A stretch of 64,000 nt of DNA from Gordonia rubripertincta (GTDB taxonomy: Bacteria; Actinomycetota; Actinomycetes; Mycobacteriales; Mycobacteriaceae). The notes below the pieces were generated by a model. That model saw nothing but the letters and a program-made list of their open reading frames with translations, ran no database searches and was not told where the DNA came from. Both the position numbers and the translations under genes were made by a program. Within the stretch, counting starts at the first letter, position 1. Each line of letters begins with the position of its first letter. The stretch spans positions 558,001 through 622,000 of the forward strand of contig NZ_CP136136.1 in NCBI RefSeq assembly GCF_038024875.1, in the 5' to 3' direction. Shown here one piece after another: positions 24,239 to 36,534 of this stretch.

Positions 24239-25901
24239 GTACCAACGCCGTCACCGGCACGCTCTCCCGGATCAAGGGCTTCGCCCCCCGACGCAGCGAT
24301 TACGCCGACCTCCCCCGGAGCTGGAAGACCGACATCCTCGCCGGCGTGACCGTGGCATCGTCGCCCTCCCCCTGGCGCTCGCCTTCGGCATCAGCTCCGG
24401 CGTCGGCGCCGCCGCGGGCCTGATCACCGCGGTCGTCGCGGGTCTCGTCGCCGCGGTCTTCGGCGGCTCGCACGTCCAGGTGTCCGGGCCCACCGGCGCG
24501 ATGGCGGTGATCCTGGCGCCGATCGTCGCCGAACACGGCCTGAGCAGCATCGCCATGGTCACCGTCCTCGCGGGCCTGCTGGTGCTGATCGCGGGCGTAC
24601 TCGGACTCGGACGCGCCGTGACATTCATCCCGTGGCCGGTCATCGAGGGCTTCACCCTCGGCATCGCGGCGATCATCTTCCTGCAACAGGTGCCGGCCGC
24701 GTTCAACACGGCAGCCCCGGCGGGCATGCGGACCCTGAACGCCGCGATCGACGTCGTCGTCCACGCCGACTGGTCGAAGGCCTGGTCCACGCTGACCGTC
24801 GTCGCGATGGTCGCGGTGATCATGGTGGTGCTGCCGCGTGTCCATGCTTCCATTCCCGAATCTCTCACCGCGGTCATCGCGGTCACCCTGATCGTCTACT
24901 TCACCGATGGCTTCGACGTGGCGACGATCGGGCAACTGCCGTCGTCGCTGCCCGCGCCCTCCATCCCGCACGTCGACTCCGAGGCACTGCGGGCGATGTT
25001 CAGCGCGGCGGTGGCGATCGCCGCGCTCGCGGCCATCGAGTCGTTGCTCTCGGCTCGGGTCGCGGCGACCATGTCGCCCACCGGCCCGTACGAACCCGAC
25101 CGCGAGCTGTCCGGGCAGGGCCTGGCGTCGATCGCGTCGGGTCTCTTCGGCGGCATGCCCGCGACGGGCGCGATCGCCCGCACGGCGGTCAACGTCCGGT
25201 CCGGCGCCCGCACCCGGGTCGCCGCGATCGTGCACTCCCTGTTGCTCCTGGGCGTCGTCTACCTGGCCACCGGCCCGGTGTCGGAGATCCCGCTCGCCGC
25301 GCTCGCCGGCGTGCTCATGGTGACGGCGTTCCGCATGGTGTCCGTCGGGACCGTCCGCGCGATCCTGCGGTCGACCCACTCGGACGCCCTGATCTTCGTC
25401 GTCACCGCGATCATCACCGTGACGCTCGACCTCATCGAGGCCGTCGAGATCGGCATCGTCGTAGCGGCGTTCTTCGCGCTGCGCCAGGTCGCCCAGCGGG
25501 CGAGCGTGACCCGCGAGCCGCTGCCGGGGCCCGCGCAACCCGGCGACGAGCGCATCGCCCTGCTCCGGCTCGACGGCGCGATGTTCTTCGGCGCTGCCGA
25601 GAAGATCTCGACCACCATCTCCGCGGGCGCCGACCGCAACGAGTCGGTGTCAGTCGTCATCATCCGGATGTCGCACCTCGGCATGCTCGACGCCACCGGC
25701 GCCCGCTCGCTCGCCGAGATCGTGGCCGATCTCGAGAAGCGCGGCGTCACCGTGATCATCAAGGGGGTGCAACCCGAGCACCTCGCGCTGCTCGAAGGTG
25801 TCGGCGTCGTCGACTCCCTACGCCACGACAACCATCTCGTCGACACCCTCGACGAGGCCATCGCCCACGCGCGAAGTCACGTCGAACGCGAGAGGATGTG
25901 A
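24235..25901 (+). CDS. SulP-family anion transporter with STAS domain (one frameshift in this sequence)
   Basis: Inner-membrane anion permease (sulfate, bicarbonate or dicarboxylate; not decidable here). GTG 24235 opens the cytoplasmic N-terminus ending in WKTDILAGVTV. The frame then shifts because a G run at 24354-24355 is one base short: GTGGGCATC would restore GIVALPLALAFGISSG. The corrected length is about 555 residues. Seen: SulP signature VSGPTGAMAVIL, about ten further helices and a cytoplasmic STAS domain (about 440-545; MLDATGARSL). It is coupled to the ArsR gene. No neighbour suggests the substrate. Confidence 0.87.
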
Positions 25902-26121
25902 ACTACCTGCATCGACGCCGGTTTCAAGAGCACCGGGACGACCCGTCTCCGGCGGCATCAAACCACAAGACCCGAGGCCCCTGAACGCGAGGCTGATCAC
26001 AGGGGGCAGAATCGGGGAGTAGTTGTCACACGAGCACACCGCAAGCGTGGTATCGGTGAAGCCTGACTCACAAGGTCGCCGGCGACACCGGTTAATACAG
26101 ACAGAATCGAGAACATCAGGC

Positions 26122-28362
<2,241 letters not shown>

Positions 28363-28382
28363 TCCTCGCCGCACAGATCGAG

Positions 28383-28418
28383 AACGCCCCGGGTGATCTG
28401 TTCACCCGGGGCGTTTTT
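28383..28418 (+). terminator. rho-independent terminator of icd
   Basis: AACGCCCCGGGTGA (28383-28396) pairs with TCACCCGGGGCGTT (28402-28415), a 14-base perfect stem with a 5-base loop and T5. Confidence 0.93.
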
Positions 28419-28437
28419 CGGCACTACCGTCGACACC

Positions 28438-29169
28438 ATGGTCGATGCCGACATCAACTTCTATTTCGATCCCGTGTGCCCGTTCGCGTGGATGACGAGC
28501 AAATGGGTTCGCAAGGTTCAGGCGCAACGTGACTACAGCGTCGACTGGCGGTTCATCTCGCTGCGTCTGCTGAACGCACACATCGACTACGCCGCGCACT
28601 TTCCACCCGAGTACGAGGCCGGGCACACCGCCGGTCTCCGGCTGCTCCGCGTCGCCGCGAGTATCCGTCGCGAGCATGGCCGCACCGCAATCGATCCGTT
28701 CTACACGGCCCTCGGCACGCTGTTCTTCGAGGAACACACGGGCACGTACACCGTCGACAACACCGACCACCGCGGCACCGTCGGCTTCCTCACCCCGGTA
28801 CTGGAGGGGCTCGGGTTGCCCACCCATCACATCGACGCGCTCGAGGACACCGGTTTCGACGCGGAGATCCGGGCCGAGACCGACGAGGCACTCGCCCTGA
28901 CCGGACGCGATGTCGGCACGCCGATCATCCACTTCCGGCCACCGGAGGGCGTCGCCTTCTTCGGGCCGGTCATCAGCCGCCTGCCGAGCGACGAGGACGC
29001 AGTCACGTTGTGGGACCACGTGATCGGGCTGGCGAGCTTCCCGGGATTCGCTGAACTCAAGCGGAGCCTGCGGGAGAAGCCGCAACTGCGCGCCTTCGGC
29101 GTGACCGCCGACGAGACGCCCGAGCAGGAGGACTGGCACGCGGGCAGTCGGCGGACCCGCGAAGACTAG
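28438..29169 (+). CDS. DsbA-family, mycothiol-dependent nitroreductase-like protein, second copy
   Basis: Thioredoxin-fold protein of 243 residues, related to the gene at 5563-6162 and to Rv2466c (FYFDPVCPFAW, FISLRLLN, IDPFYTALG, GPVISRLPS). The active site is C14-P-F-A17, again with alanine for the second cysteine. It is about 30 residues longer than usual at the C-terminus, with a charged tail. ATG 28438 lies just after the icd terminator. Its stop shares the four bases CTAG (29166-29169) with the stop of the convergent membrane-protein gene. Confidence 0.78.
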   Translation: MVDADINFYFDPVCPFAWMTSKWVRKVQAQRDYSVDWRFISLRLLNAHIDYAAHFPPEYEAGHTAGLRLLRVAASIRREHGRTAIDPFYTALGTLFFEEHTGTYTVDNTDHRGTVGFLTPVLEGLGLPTHHIDALEDTGFDAEIRAETDEALALTGRDVGTPIIHFRPPEGVAFFGPVISRLPSDEDAVTLWDHVIGLASFPGFAELKRSLREKPQLRAFGVTADETPEQEDWHAGSRRTRED

Positions 29170-29978
29170 CGCCGGACCGGCTTCGGAGTCGAGATGGCAC
29201 CAGCACCTCGACGCCGCGACACGAACACGACACCCGTGGTGACCACCAGCGCGACGATCGTGGCGATGGCAACGCCCACGATGGCTGTCGTCTCACCCTG
29301 GGCGGTGGCCAGGATGCCGAGGAACGCCCAGATCAGCGTGAGCGGGTAGGCGACCAGGACGGACCCGACCGCGGCGGTGACCGCGAGTCCGAAGACTGCA
29401 CACAAGATGAGGATGGTGAGCTGCCAGCCGAGGGACTGCGGGTCGGCGAGGTCGGCGCCGATCGCAGCCGCCCAGTTCTGGAACACCGCCGCGGTGGCCC
29501 ACGCGGCGTAGATGCCAACCAGGATGCGGGTGAGCACGCGCAACCAGCCTGGTGCCGCGTCGTCGGCGGGGCGTACCGCGATGCGTGCGGCATCGAGTAG
29601 CACCACCGTCATGACGGTCAGCACGATCGGGGTGACCCATGTCCATTCCGCCGCGGACACCAGAATCCAGATGGCCGCGCCGGCGAAGGCGATCTCGAGA
29701 TCGATCAGCAGGCGACGCGGATCTGCGGTCCCCGTCGCACCTCTCCACACGACCGCGAGGGCGAAGACGACGGACAGCAGGTAGATCAGACTCCAGATGG
29801 AGAACGTCCATCCTGCCGGTGTGATGAGCAGATCGGTCGTCGACTCGTTGGGTGAGGCCCCGATTCCGGAGAACGGCACAACCGGTGCCACCACCTGCGC
29901 CATTGCGAGAATCACTGCGAGCCAGGTGATCGGACCGGAGACGCGTGCCAGGGGTGCCATGGCCTCCACCGTAGGCAC
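29166..29978 (-). CDS. TspO/MBR-related (tryptophan-rich sensory type) membrane protein
   Basis: Polytopic membrane protein of 270 residues with about seven helices. The segment LLITPAGWTFSIWSLIYL matches the TspO/MBR hallmark (TPAGxxFxIWxxIY), and tryptophans recur at later helix ends. It is longer than classical TspO (about 160 residues), as in related actinobacterial proteins. TspO proteins bind tetrapyrroles or cholesterol; here the ligand is unknown. The GTG start at 29978 is uncertain: ATG 29960 (MAPLARVSG) is an alternative. An MFS gene on the same strand ends about 10 bases upstream. Confidence 0.6.
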   Translation of the reverse strand: MPTVEAMAPLARVSGPITWLAVILAMAQVVAPVVPFSGIGASPNESTTDLLITPAGWTFSIWSLIYLLSVVFALAVVWRGATGTADPRRLLIDLEIAFAGAAIWILVSAAEWTWVTPIVLTVMTVVLLDAARIAVRPADDAAPGWLRVLTRILVGIYAAWATAAVFQNWAAAIGADLADPQSLGWQLTILILCAVFGLAVTAAVGSVLVAYPLTLIWAFLGILATAQGETTAIVGVAIATIVALVVTTGVVFVSRRRGAGAISTPKPVRR

Positions 29979-29989
29979 ATTCCCGGCAC

Positions 29990-31336
29990 CTACCGACCGA
30001 AACTCCGTTGACCTGCGGAGTCATCGGCGACCGACGGCGATGCAGTGTCCGCTGTTTCGCGATCCGCCGGTCGGGTCACGGGCGGCCACGGCGTCCTTCG
30101 TTTACGACGCAGGACCAACGCGATCGCGACCACCGAGGTGACCGAGTAGACCACACCGATCGCCACGGCCCCGCCGATGGTCCCGGCGAGCTCTCCGGCG
30201 ATACCGTCGAGCAGCACCATCACCCCCGCCCCGCTGTAGGCGAAGGCCGAGAACGTCGCCGCCACGCGGCCCTGCTGGATGGGCGTGAGTTCAATGGTGA
30301 TGTAAGCCAACGCGACCCGATATCCGCCGGCCTGACCGATGCCGCCGATGACGGTGCCCAGCAGGATGATCTCGAGCCGGCCGACCGCGAGCCCCGCGAC
30401 GGCGATCGACCAGCCGATTGCCAGCAGCAGCGTCACCGCAGGCAGAGTAGTGATGACGCGCAGGCCCACGCCGGCGAAGTTGGCCAGCATCGAAACGATC
30501 AGGCATGCGCCGCCGACACATTGGGCGACGAGCAACGAGTCGCTGATGCCCGTCGTGAGGATCGCGTTCGGCATCGCACCGACGGCGAGGGCACCGATCG
30601 CCCAGGCGAGCGCCCCGACGAGGTACGCACCGGGGTCGTGGGATCGGGACTCCTCGACCACCACGTCGAGATCACCGGTGCGTGCCGACGGTACGTCCGC
30701 GACCTCTGGCTCGACGATAGCCGGAACCGGGTCATGTTCCGGCGCAAGGAGATCCGGTGCCGCCCGCAATCCGGCGAACAGGAACCCGAGACAGATCGTC
30801 ATCGCGACCGCGCGGATGGCGTAGACCGTCACCAACTGCCAGGGCAGATACACGGCGATGAGGATCGCCGCGATGAGACCGGTACCGGCACCGATGAGCG
30901 AGCCGGTCGCCATGAACGCACGGCCCTTCTCACCACGGGCGGCGACCATCATCGCGGCCGCCGCACCGGTGCTCAGCGCCACCGACGCGCCCGTCATCAA
31001 TCGGCCGGGGAAGAGCACCAACGGGTACCAGGCGCCCACGATCTCCACGAGGTCGCCGACGATCGCCGTGATGAACGCGATGGGCAGGACCTTGCGCGTG
31101 TGCCGGATCAGCGGACCGCGGGCCGAGATCAGCAGGATCACGATGAGTGCGACGAAGTAGGTGGCGAACAGGACCGCTGCCGCGGCCGACCCGAAACCGT
31201 GGCGGTCCATGTAACCGGGGAGCAGCGGCGTCATCGCATTCGAACCACAGATCGCGAGGATGAAGCCCACACCCGATGCTCCTGCGAGCAAACGGGTTCC
31301 GGCGTCGCCTCGGCCCGCCGCGACCTTCGTTGTCAT
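29990..31336 (-). CDS. MFS transporter
   Basis: Major facilitator superfamily permease of 448 residues with about twelve helices. Loop 2-3 carries the charged pattern ARGPLIRHTRK, and helix 4 begins with GRLMTGASVALSTGA, typical of drug- or metabolite-proton antiporters. ATG 31336 has an AGGAGG site upstream. The TspO-like gene follows closely on the same strand, so the two may be one transcript. Substrate unknown. The 285 bases between this gene and the divergent amidotransferase gene hold nothing I recognise. Confidence 0.85.
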   Translation of the reverse strand: MTTKVAAGRGDAGTRLLAGASGVGFILAICGSNAMTPLLPGYMDRHGFGSAAAAVLFATYFVALIVILLISARGPLIRHTRKVLPIAFITAIVGDLVEIVGAWYPLVLFPGRLMTGASVALSTGAAAAMMVAARGEKGRAFMATGSLIGAGTGLIAAILIAVYLPWQLVTVYAIRAVAMTICLGFLFAGLRAAPDLLAPEHDPVPAIVEPEVADVPSARTGDLDVVVEESRSHDPGAYLVGALAWAIGALAVGAMPNAILTTGISDSLLVAQCVGGACLIVSMLANFAGVGLRVITTLPAVTLLLAIGWSIAVAGLAVGRLEIILLGTVIGGIGQAGGYRVALAYITIELTPIQQGRVAATFSAFAYSGAGVMVLLDGIAGELAGTIGGAVAIGVVYSVTSVVAIALVLRRKRRTPWPPVTRPADRETADTASPSVADDSAGQRSFGR

Positions 31337-31621
31337 GTGTCCTGCCTCCTTGCCACCGGTGGCCGTGAGGGGCGCCGGCCGCCACCGTCGGCATCACCGT
31401 GCAGGAGTACTCAATCCGACCGCTGTAACCGATCGGCAACCTGATCGTGGCGCCCGTATTGCGCACCTCGGTCGTCGAACAGCGACACTCTGACCTGCCC
31501 GGATCCCGACCGCCGGCCGAACCACGCCGATCGTCACCGCCGATCCGCGGCCGCCCCGACCATCTTCCCGGCCGCGCGAACGACTAACCTGACCGGTCAC
31601 AGATGTTCGGAAGGAGTTCGA

Positions 31622-32329
31622 GTGGGCGGCAGGGTTCTCGCACTGGTTCACGGTGTGCGGCCGGAGTGGCGCGAAACGGTGCTCGGTTCGTTGCTGCCCG
31701 CCTTCGTCGACCGCGGATTCGACGTCGTCATCCACGACGTCGAAGACGGGCCCCCGCCCCCGTCAACCGGATTCGACCTGGTGTGCGTGACCGGCTCCCC
31801 GGATTCGGCCTTCGACGCTGCACTGCCGTGGGTCGAACCCGAACTGCGGTACCTCTCCGACACAATCGGCCGACAGGTCCCGATCTTCGGTATCTGCTTC
31901 GGCGCCCAGATCCTCGCGCGGGCTCTCGGCGGTTCGGTGGCGCCGAGCACGCGTCCCGAGCACGGCTTCGTCACCGTCAGCACCACCCGTCCCGATCTGG
32001 TCGATGCGGGCCCGTGGATGGAGTTCCACCACGACACCATCACCGTGTCGGATGTCGCCGAGGTGATCGCGGTCAACGACGCGGGGGTGCAGGCCTACGT
32101 CTCCGGTCCACATCTGGGCGTGCAGTTCCACCCGGAGATCACACCGGACTGCTTCTCCGGATGGCGCAAGGGATTCACGAGCGCCCGGTCGGGCAGCGAC
32201 GACGGGACGGTAGACACCCGCGCCCTCGCCGCCGACATCGAGACGGCCTCAGCAGACGCCGCGGCCCGATGCGACCGACTCGTCGAACGATTCCTCCAAC
32301 ACGCCGGGATCGGTCAGCCCGTCGGCTGA
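31622..32329 (+). CDS. type 1 glutamine amidotransferase
   Basis: Stand-alone class I glutaminase domain of 235 residues. Catalytic Cys lies in GICFGAQ and the His-Glu pair in QFHPEI; the oxyanion region precedes them (VTGSPDS). Such single-domain proteins either pass ammonia to a partner or hydrolyse gamma-glutamyl amides. No synthetase partner is adjacent. GTG 31622 follows GGAAGGAG. The last 16 bases overlap the convergent ADP-ribosylglycohydrolase gene. Confidence 0.88.
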   Translation: MGGRVLALVHGVRPEWRETVLGSLLPAFVDRGFDVVIHDVEDGPPPPSTGFDLVCVTGSPDSAFDAALPWVEPELRYLSDTIGRQVPIFGICFGAQILARALGGSVAPSTRPEHGFVTVSTTRPDLVDAGPWMEFHHDTITVSDVAEVIAVNDAGVQAYVSGPHLGVQFHPEITPDCFSGWRKGFTSARSGSDDGTVDTRALAADIETASADAAARCDRLVERFLQHAGIGQPVG

Positions 32330-33385
32330 AGACCCACATACCTCTCCGCCACCGGGGCGTCGAGATCCCAGTCGGCGAACTCGTACAGGTCGGTGGCCAC
32401 CTCGGTGATGACGTCACGGAGTTCGAGCTGCTCGAGCCATCGCTGCGGGATGACACCGGCACCATCGCGCGCGCCGAGCAGGTTGCCGGTGATCGCTCCG
32501 GTCGAGTCCGAGTCACCATCATGGTTGACCGCGAGCACGACGCCCGCTTCGAAGTCGCTCGCGACGAGCGCGCAGTAGATCGAGATCGCGAGAGCTTCCT
32601 CGGCCACCCACCCCTCACCGAGGCGGGAAATCGCTTCCTCCGGCGCGACGTCGTCGCCGGCGAACTGTTCCGCGAGTTCGATGGCGGCCAGGGTCTCCTC
32701 GTGTTCCGGCTTGGTCCGCAGGATGGCCTTCGACGCGCCGAGCGCCTCGTCGAGCGTCGCACCTTCGACGAGTTCGCGGACCATCACCGCAAGGACTCCG
32801 CCGGTCAGCGACCCCGACGGGTGGCCGTGGGTCAACGCGGCGATCTCGGTTCCGAGGTCGAAAGTGCCCAACGCCGACCATTCGGCGCGGGCGGCGAACA
32901 ACCCGACCGGCGCCGCACGCATGACCCCACCGCACCCCTTGCTGTTGTTGGACGCCGGCGCACCCGGGCGCGTCATGGAACGCAGAGCACTCAGGCAGGT
33001 CGTGCCGGGGGCGCGCTGGCTGTGGAGTTCCCGCTGCTCGGTCAGCCAGCTGATGCGCTCGCCCATCGGCAGCACGCCGTGCCGGGGGTGCTCCCCCTGT
33101 GTGATGAACCAACGCAGGTAGGCGCGGGCCGTCGACGCCGCAAAACACGAGATCCCGCCGTCGCAGTCCCGTAGCCACGCGCGCAGCAGCCCTTCTGCCG
33201 TGAAGAGGGTCATCTGGGGTGTCGTCGGTGATGGTGCCCGTTCCGCCGTATGCCGGCGCGTACGAGGTGATGCCCGACCGGCCGAATCGCTCGATGATCG
33301 CCGATCGCGACATGAACTCGACCGATCCCCCGAGTGCGTCGCCGACCGCACCCCCCACGATGCAACCAACAAAACGTTCCTTCAT
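32314..33385 (-). CDS. ADP-ribosylglycohydrolase family protein (one frameshift in this sequence)
   Basis: DraG-type hydrolase that removes ADP-ribose from proteins or small molecules, using two Mg/Mn ions. The N-terminus MKERFVGCIVGGAVGDALGG (ATG 33385) is typical. The frame breaks at the G4 run 33216-33219 (CTGGGGTG); removing one base makes the coding strand read TITDDTQMTLF, restoring the metal motif TDDTQM and about 356 residues. Further metal and substrate motifs: GGVMRAAPVGL, HGHPSG and NHDGDSDSTGAITGN. No ADP-ribosyltransferase gene is nearby. Confidence 0.86.
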
Positions 33386-33648
33386 CGGCGTCACCCGCAC
33401 CTTCCAGAGTGTTCAGACCATATTCACACGGGTTGGCGAGGTTCGCAGGCCGGAGGTTCGATTGAGGCCTTCGTCTCGCCGTGCTGTGTGTGATCCTTCA
33501 TCGATCAGCCTGGGCGGCGAAGCGGGTCCGCAGTTCTTGTCAGACCCCCGAGGTAGAACTGAAGACAGCTGAAATTGATGACGGAGCAGTAGTCAACGAC
33601 GGTCCCACCCAACCGCAATGCACCTCCATGAGAGGGACGGAAGCCGTC

Positions 33649-34776
33649 ATGCTCACCACCGACACAATTCCACTCGACGCAATCCTCGACCGACTCGTCG
33701 AAATCACCCCACCCGCCGACGACCCTACCGGGGCAAAGACTTTCGCCCAACTCGAGATGATTCGACTGATCCGCAACGCGGCGGACCATCAACTCGGCTC
33801 GCACACAGCGAATCTCGATGACCTCAAGGTCGCGGAACGACATGGTTCCACCACCAAGAGACTGTTGATCGAGATGGGCTTCCCACCTGCGGTCGCGACA
33901 CGCGCTGCACGTATCGCCGAGAACCTCGGCACGCTGAGCAAGGTCGAGGCCTGCGCCACCGACGGACGCCTATCGGGTGAAGTTGTCGATGCCATTGTTC
34001 GCGGCATGATGACCATCGAGAAGCGTTCACCCACAGAGCTTTCCGACGGCGACCGGACGGTCTACGAGACCGAACTCCTCACCCAGGCACTATCGGGTGC
34101 CACCCCCACCGAGATACAGAAACACGCCGGGGCCATCGGCAACACCATCGCCGACGAGAACGGCGGCATCCCCGCGTGTGACGACAGATCCCTGGACACC
34201 CTCTCGCACCACACCACCGACGACAACCGCGTCGACGCACTCGAAGTGCTGCTCGACCAGGCCGCAACGGGTGCGGCGATGGACACCATCGGGGCCCCGC
34301 GAACCCAAACGTTGCTGACCATCCCCGCCGACGGCGGTGATCCCGGCTTCCTACCTTGGACCGGATCGGTCACACACGCAACGGCGAAACGGTTGTCCTG
34401 CGATGGAACTCTGATCGAGGTCCTCATCGACGGCGAAACCGTGCCACTACAGATGGGCCGCGAACGACGACTCTTCCCGCCACATCTACGCAAGGCGATC
34501 ATCATCCGCGACCAATGCTGCATCAGTTGCGGAGCGCCACACTCACATACCCAGGTCCACCACATCGAGCACTGGACCGACGACGGTGAGACCGACCTCG
34601 ACAACGGCTGCCTGCTCTGCCAGCGCTGCCACACCCGTGTCCACCACCACGGGTGGGACGTCGTCATGGGATACGACCGGCACCCCTGGCTCATCCCGCC
34701 CGCCGACATCGACCCCCGACGCCGCCCACTACCCGCCTATAACCGCCGCACCATGCGACTCGACGACGCCGCCTGA
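33649..34776 (+). CDS. DUF222/13E12-family HNH endonuclease
   Basis: Protein of 375 residues: an N-terminal helical DUF222 region (residues 1-250) and a C-terminal HNH nuclease (about 280-350) with CCISCG, HVHH-type QVHHIEHW and the second zinc pair CQRCHTRVHH. This is the 13E12 repeat family, present in many copies in mycolic-acid bacteria and often near mobile DNA. ATG 33649 has GACGGAAG upstream; ATG 33628 is an alternative. The DNA around it seems slightly less GC-rich and contains a dispersed palindrome downstream, so the region may be mobile or a recombination spot. Confidence 0.85.
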   Translation: MLTTDTIPLDAILDRLVEITPPADDPTGAKTFAQLEMIRLIRNAADHQLGSHTANLDDLKVAERHGSTTKRLLIEMGFPPAVATRAARIAENLGTLSKVEACATDGRLSGEVVDAIVRGMMTIEKRSPTELSDGDRTVYETELLTQALSGATPTEIQKHAGAIGNTIADENGGIPACDDRSLDTLSHHTTDDNRVDALEVLLDQAATGAAMDTIGAPRTQTLLTIPADGGDPGFLPWTGSVTHATAKRLSCDGTLIEVLIDGETVPLQMGRERRLFPPHLRKAIIIRDQCCISCGAPHSHTQVHHIEHWTDDGETDLDNGCLLCQRCHTRVHHHGWDVVMGYDRHPWLIPPADIDPRRRPLPAYNRRTMRLDDAA

Positions 34777-35104
34777 GACGCAGAGACTTTCGCGCAGCAC
34801 CTTTCGCACCCGGTGATCAGCCGGGACCGCATCCGTTCCTTGACAAGTCCATAGTGTGAAAACGATTCCCGCGCACCAGTTCCGTTCCCGCTCACCTTCG
34901 CAGCTTGAGCGGGAACGGACCAGGTGGGCGCGACCGGCTCCCCCCGACTGCGGGGCGGCGCCTCCCCTGCTGGCCGAGAAGGCCCGAGGCGCCGGCCGAG
35001 GGGCGTTCCCACCGCCAGCGGAGGGGCATATCGAGCCAGCCCGCCGACGAGACGACCGGCCACCTCCACTGCCATGAATCGAACATACGTGCGATACTTC
35101 CGAA
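34777..35104. other. gene-free stretch with hairpins
   Basis: No coding frame I can support. It holds the second dispersed palindrome (34882-34918) and, further right, GGCGCCTC (34957-34964) and GAGGCGCC (34986-34993), which could form a large hairpin. ATAGTGTG (34851-34858) is a possible -10-like stretch. Confidence 0.5.
34882..34918. repeat. palindromic dispersed repeat, copy 2
   Basis: Perfect 13-base arms CCGTTCCCGCTCA (34882-34894) and TGAGCGGGAACGG (34906-34918) around an 11-base spacer, the same layout as copy 1 at 19232. One arm base differs between the copies and is compensated in the other arm (C/G to G/C), so pairing is kept. Confidence 0.75.
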
Positions 35105-35428
35105 GTGGGCATGAAGTGGATTGGCGGGGACAACGGCCAACCACATCGGCCGGCGTTCGTGCGGGTCGGCCACAAGGCGGTGCTCATCGACCTGGGCGCG
35201 CTCTACCCGAACGCACCCCACTTCACCGGCGAATACCACCCCGAAGGCCTTCAGATACGGTCCGTCCACCTCGGCGTTCTGACCGAATGGGGGCGCGACG
35301 AATGGGGTGCCTGGTACGGCAAGGTCACCTACACGATCACCGCCAAGGACCGGCAGGAGAAGGTGACGCACTGGGTTCCGTCCTGGGCGCTGAAACCAGC
35401 CGGGGATCCACCGAAGTCCCGACGATGA
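35105..35428 (+). CDS. hypothetical protein
   Basis: Small protein of 107 residues from GTG 35105 (or ATG 35111). It is basic and aromatic, probably mostly beta: GHKAVLIDLGALYPNAPHF, then EWGAWYGKVTYTITAKDRQ and a final HWVPSWAL. I do not recognise the family. No signal peptide or membrane helix. It stands alone between the gene-free stretch and the convergent sulfurtransferase gene. Confidence 0.5.
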   Translation: MGMKWIGGDNGQPHRPAFVRVGHKAVLIDLGALYPNAPHFTGEYHPEGLQIRSVHLGVLTEWGRDEWGAWYGKVTYTITAKDRQEKVTHWVPSWALKPAGDPPKSRR

Positions 35429-35574
35429 GCCAGCCCGACCCACATCCGCTGCCCGGCGCGGCGTCGTTGCAAACAGACGCAGGTTCTCTACTGCGACCCC
35501 GTTGCCGACTGGGAACAGTGGCCCTGAGTGGATGTCAGGATTCTGCTCGGTACCGGGTCACGGTTGGTCCCGGG

Positions 35575-36417
35575 TCAGGGCTGGTCGCCCAGAGCCACCG
35601 GCCGGTCGGGGTCCGACGACCACTGGGAGAACGAGCCGGGGAACAGGGTCGCGTCGATCCCGGCGACGGCGAGCGCAGCAATCTCATGGGCTGCGTTGAT
35701 CCCCGAACCGCAATAGACCACCACATCGCCCACCTCGCCGGGAATGACACCCCAGATCGGTGAAGCGACGGCGCAGTTCCGCCTCCGACCGGAACCGTCC
35801 GGCCTCGTCGATGTTGTCCACGGTCGGGGCGCTGCGAGCTCCCGGGATGTGTCCGGCGCGGGGATCGACCGGTTCGACGTCCCCGCGGTACCGCTCACCG
35901 GCGCGGGCGTCGAGCAGGGTCGCGGCGCCGGCAGCGACGTCGTCGATCGTGGCGATCGGGAGGTTGCCGCCGGTCAGCGTGACCGTTCCGGCGCGCGGAC
36001 GCCCACCGTCACCGGTCGTCGTGCGCAGGCCCTCGGCTCGCCAGGCGGCGAGGCCGCCGTCGAGCAGGCGTACGTCGGCGATGCCCGCCCAACGCAACAG
36101 CCACCAGGCACGGGCCGCCGCCAGGTTGCCCGAGTCGTCGTAGACCACGACCGGCACACCGTCGTTGATCCCCCAGCTCCGGGCGGCGGCCTGAAGGTCC
36201 TCGATCGCCGGGATGGGGTGTCGGCCGCCCTCCGCTCCGGAGGGGGAGCCGCGAGCTCGGAGTCGAGGTCGGCGTACACCGCGCCGGGGATGTGGCCCTC
36301 CCGGTAGGCCTCGCGACCGTCGAAGTCGCCGAGCTGCCAGCGCACGTCGAGGACCACCGGCGGCGTCCCGAGCAGCATCTCGGCCAGGTCGAGCGGGGTG
36401 ATCAGTACATCGCTCAT
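35575..36417 (-). CDS. thiosulfate/3-mercaptopyruvate sulfurtransferase, two rhodanese domains (two frameshifts in this sequence)
   Basis: Transfers sulfane sulfur to thiophilic acceptors. ATG 36417 opens MSDVLITPLDLAEMLLG and the first rhodanese domain (VVLDVRWQLGDFDGREAYR, GHIPGAVYADLD). The frame is one base short at the G5 run 36242-36246, then continues with VVVYDDSGNLAAARAWWLL and the second domain (LLDARAGERYRGDVEP, GHIPGARS). A second break is the C4 run 35750-35753 (CACCCCAG); after it VVVYCGSGINAAHEI supplies the catalytic Cys loop CGSGI-N-A. Corrected length about 280 residues, the normal size of the SseA/TST family. Confidence 0.85.
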
Positions 36418-36534
36418 GACGGCCAGCCTATCGACGCACGGCCCGCACCCCGGCGGGCCCCTGACGGCCACGATGCAAGAATGAGGCGGTCCGCGCCTGC
36501 GGACGAACTCCGCGATTCTCAGGGGGCCGTTTTC

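Noticed and set aside
33649..34776. HNH gene as a homing endonuclease inside an intein or group I intron
   Set aside because: It is a free-standing DUF222-HNH protein with its own start; no flanking split gene or intein motifs.
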